Origin: JAJFVC01 sp039698075 | Lineage (GTDB): Bacteria > Planctomycetota > Planctomycetia > Pirellulales > Thermoguttaceae | DNA: 8,645 nt | Assembly: GCA_039698075.1 (NCBI GenBank) | Contig: JBDKTJ010000067.1 | Location: forward strand, 1 to 8,645 | Direction of reading: 5' to 3' | Part shown: one piece after another, positions 7,410 through 8,645 of the stretch | Layout of the letters: each line of letters opens with the position of its first letter | Position numbering within the stretch: position 1 is the stretch's first letter | Notes under the pieces: generated by a model | What the model was told of the DNA's origin: nothing | The model's input: only the letters and a program-made list of their open reading frames with translations | The model's database searches: none | Program-made: the position numbers and the translations under genes

Positions 7410-7424
7410 TGCAGTCGCTATAAC
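7396..7424 (+). promoter_or_regulatory. Promoter of tetR2-csrA
   Basis: TTGACT (7396-7401) and TATAAC (7419-7424) are separated by exactly 17 bases, and each matches the sigma-70 consensus at 5 of 6 positions. Transcription should start near 7431, inside the 13-bp tandem repeat. It is the best promoter in the window. Confidence 0.75.
7403..7418 (+). promoter_or_regulatory. Candidate TetR operator in the tetR2 promoter spacer
   Basis: GCGAC and GTCGC form perfect 5-bp arms around CATGCA, lying wholly between the -35 and -10 hexamers. The inner core GACCATGCAGTCG (7405-7417) shares 11 of 13 bases with the core in the tetR1 promoter and sits one base from the -10 in both. The layout suggests autorepression by tetR2 and possible cross-binding by tetR1. 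Confidence 0.55.
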
Positions 7425-7453
7425 TTGAATTGTTGCCTTGAATTGTTGCCTTG
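7424..7453 (+). repeat. 13-bp tandem direct repeat, 2.3 copies, in the tetR2 leader
   Basis: The unit CTTGAATTGTTGC occurs twice in perfect tandem (7424-7436 and 7437-7449), followed by a partial CTTG. It begins on the last base of the -10 hexamer and ends 15 bases before the tetR2 ATG at 7469. It therefore covers the expected transcription start and most of the 5' leader. Confidence 0.9.
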
Positions 7454-7468
7454 GTGCAGGAACCTGCC

Positions 7469-8143
7469 ATGCGACTAAGCAAACCGAGGAAGGAAATGGT
7501 TACCACGATGATGCGGGACGCGATCTTCGAGTCTGCGCTCGCGGTTCTTCAAAAGCACAACGCTCACGAAATGACGATGGGCCGGATAGCGGCAGAGGCA
7601 GAAACAACCAAAAGCAGTTTATACCACTACTTCCGCAGCAAGAACGACTTGCTCGATTTCATGCACGCGCGGATTGTTGAGCCAATTGCTCAGATGATTG
7701 GGCAGATCACTCAAGCCGATCTGGCTGCACCCGCAAAACTTGAGAAGATTCTTGAGTTCTTGCTTCAGTCTTTCCGCGAAGTTGGCAGCGCATTTGGAAT
7801 ACTGACCAGAGACAAGACTGTTCAGAGCGAGATGTCTTCTCTCAGGCGCAGGAAACAGGTATTCGCAATAGAACAATTCACCGCCATCTTCGAGCAGGGG
7901 ATCAAGGAGGGGGCATTCCGTGCCCATGACCCAGGACATTCTGCTCGGATGTTCACGGCTTGCATACTCGACCTGTCCGACATTCAGGCGGCTGGCGGTT
8001 CCATTGAGGCTGCTAACTCCTATGCCAAGACGATGATGAACGTCTTTCTCAATGGGCTGTCCGTTAAGTCGTATGACAATTCTGGATCTGTCGAGACGGA
8101 CCAAGTTTTAGCGACTCTGACAATGGCGGCCAAATCATGCTAG
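7469..8143 (+). CDS. TetR-family transcriptional repressor, paralogue of tetR1 (tetR2)
   Basis: This 224-residue regulator is divergent from the efflux operon. Its helix-turn-helix is near 36-58 (MTMGRIAAEAETTKSSLYHYFRSK). By hand alignment about 33 of 66 residues match tetR1 across the N-terminal domain. The C-terminal half also shares FEQGI-EG-FR--DP, so the two are paralogues. In the turn of the DNA-binding motif the usual glycine is Glu45. The frame is open from a TTG at 7451. The ATG at 7469 is preferred because it has AGG 8 bases upstream and because its product lines up with the N-terminus of tetR1. A further ATG at 7496 follows GAGGA at 5-base spacing and is a real alternative. The stop codon overlaps the csrA start by 7 bases. 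It may control its own promoter, csrA and perhaps the pump. Confidence 0.9.
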   Translation: MRLSKPRKEMVTTMMRDAIFESALAVLQKHNAHEMTMGRIAAEAETTKSSLYHYFRSKNDLLDFMHARIVEPIAQMIGQITQADLAAPAKLEKILEFLLQSFREVGSAFGILTRDKTVQSEMSSLRRRKQVFAIEQFTAIFEQGIKEGAFRAHDPGHSARMFTACILDLSDIQAAGGSIEAANSYAKTMMNVFLNGLSVKSYDNSGSVETDQVLATLTMAAKSC

Positions 8144-8367
8144 TCCTTTCGCGGAAAGTCGGTGAGGAGATCGTCATAGGAGAGGAGGTGATCGTTGGCG
8201 TCGGGAGAGTGTTTCGTGACCGCGTTGCCTTGACCATTACGGCCCCCATGAGTGTTCGCGTAGACCGCGAGGAAATCCGGTTGGCCAAGAATCGGGAGCG
8301 TCGGGCAAGAAGGTCTTGCAGATCAGCGAATCATGCAGGTGGGGCCGGGAGAAACGAGGCAAAGTGA
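8137..8367 (+). CDS. csrA: CsrA/RsmA-type RNA-binding translational regulator
   Basis: CsrA is a small homodimeric protein that binds GGA motifs in mRNA leaders and represses or stabilises the messages. This protein has 76 residues. The first 47 align with E. coli CsrA without gaps: Leu4, Arg6, Gly9, Glu10, Ile14, Ala36-Pro37 and the RNA-binding Arg44 in DREEI are all present. Position 31, an arginine in E. coli, is alanine here, and His43 is aspartate. The C-terminal 25 or so residues are unlike the E. coli tail and rich in arginine. The ATG lies inside the end of tetR2 (ATGCTAG), and no Shine-Dalgarno sequence precedes it, so translation is probably coupled to tetR2. No flagellar or fliW-like gene is visible in the window to suggest the usual partner. 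Confidence 0.88.
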   Translation: MLVLSRKVGEEIVIGEEVIVGVGRVFRDRVALTITAPMSVRVDREEIRLAKNRERRARRSCRSANHAGGAGRNEAK

Positions 8368-8419
8368 CCGTAACGTGCGATCTGTCGTTCATTGGCCTTT
8401 TGTCAGGAGGGCAAGTGCC

Positions 8420-8645
8420 GTGGCAAGTCGGATTTCAGATGGAAAAGCGAAGGAGGAGAACCTTGTTGAACATTCCCGCCTTCGTCGAATCGGTCAGCAG
8501 CCGAAAGGGACTGCGCAACCAGGTATGACCAGTATTGCAGCAACAATTGATCGTCTGATTGCGGACAGTCAGGCGGCTGGCGGTCCAGAAATCGAGTTCT
8601 ATGACGATCTGCCCATCGACGAACTGCCGTCAGAGTTGCAGACGG
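8420..8645 (+). CDS. Unrecognised protein, 5' part only, runs off the right edge
   Basis: I do not recognise the product. The frame is open to the window end and, with no stop, back through the csrA tail. The GTG at 8420 is chosen because a perfect AGGAGG (8405-8410) lies 9 bases upstream. Alternatives are an ATG at 8525, whose product begins MTSIAATIDRLIADSQAAGG and continues with an acidic segment IEFYDDLPIDELP, and an ATG at 8333 overlapping csrA. From 8525 on the sequence looks like ordinary coding DNA. Between 8420 and 8525 the frame is less certain, because a short competing frame starts at TTG 8463 after its own AGGAGG and ends TGA at 8526-8528, overlapping the 8525 ATG as ATGA. It follows csrA by 52 bases and probably belongs to the same transcript. 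Confidence 0.45.
   Translation, partial: MASRISDGKAKEENLVEHSRLRRIGQQPKGTAQPGMTSIAATIDRLIADSQAAGGPEIEFYDDLPIDELPSELQT

Larger units (their letters stand above)
7088..7468. other. Divergent regulatory region between tetR1 and tetR2 (381 bp)
   Basis: No gene is supported here. The region holds a minus-strand promoter (7118-7146) and a plus-strand promoter (7396-7424), each with an operator-like core. It also holds a perfect TATAAT at 7278-7283 with only a poor -35, short direct repeats between 7304 and 7404, a 10-bp inverted repeat (7292-7301 and 7400-7409), a 6-bp inverted repeat AAGCAT/ATGCTT (7223-7228 and 7244-7249) and a 13-bp tandem repeat (7424-7453). The middle, about 7150-7290, is otherwise featureless to my reading. 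Confidence 0.7.

Noticed and set aside
8316..8528. A 70-codon plus-strand frame overlapping the csrA tail
   Set aside because: Its first part overlaps csrA, no domain is recognisable and the ATG lacks a ribosome binding site. Only its last part, from TTG 8463, has a plausible start, and this is noted as a finding instead.

Overview
The window carries a complete tripartite RND multidrug-efflux locus on the minus strand and, reading away from it on the plus strand, a second TetR-type regulator followed by a csrA gene and the start of one further gene. The DNA is moderately GC-rich. The host is a Gram-negative (diderm) bacterium, because the locus encodes an inner-membrane pump, a periplasmic adaptor and an outer-membrane channel. 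The phylum is not certain. The lipoprotein-type channel and adaptor together with a csrA embedded in a regulatory operon would fit Planctomycetota or another environmental diderm lineage, but this is only an impression.

Layout, minus strand, in order of transcription: tetR1 (7087-6470), adaptor lipoprotein of the AcrA/MexA type (6419-5124), inner-membrane RND pump of the AcrB/HAE1 type (5093-1941, GTG start), then a 353-bp gap and an outer-membrane channel lipoprotein of the OprM/NodT type (1587-22). The first three genes are separated by 50 and 30 bases, each has a good Shine-Dalgarno sequence, and they follow one convincing sigma-70-type promoter, so they look like one operon. A perfect 11-bp stem lies just after the pump gene, and a weaker promoter with an adjacent palindrome lies ahead of the channel gene. 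The channel is therefore probably transcribed at least partly on its own.

The 381-bp intergenic region (7088-7468) holds two divergent promoters, one for the tetR1 operon and one for tetR2. Both have 17-bp spacers, and both spacers contain the same 13-bp core GACCAnnCAGTCG one base from the -10 hexamer and in the same orientation relative to the promoter. The two TetR proteins are paralogues, about 50% identical over the DNA-binding region by my hand alignment. The simplest reading is that both regulators recognise related operators and may repress themselves and each other. The same region contains a 13-bp tandem duplication, several short direct repeats and a 10-bp inverted repeat.

Plus strand: tetR2 (7469-8143) overlaps csrA (8137-8367) by 7 bases (ATGCTAG). 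csrA has no Shine-Dalgarno sequence of its own, so its translation is probably coupled to that of tetR2. This would place a CsrA-type mRNA-binding regulator under the control of an efflux-type repressor. After csrA comes a GGA-rich stretch and the 5' end of an unrecognised gene running off the right edge.

I see no mobile element, CRISPR array, tRNA or rRNA. The most distinctive features are the shared operator cores, the tetR2-csrA overlap, and an adaptor whose coiled-coil hairpin is about three heptads longer per helix than that of E. coli AcrA.
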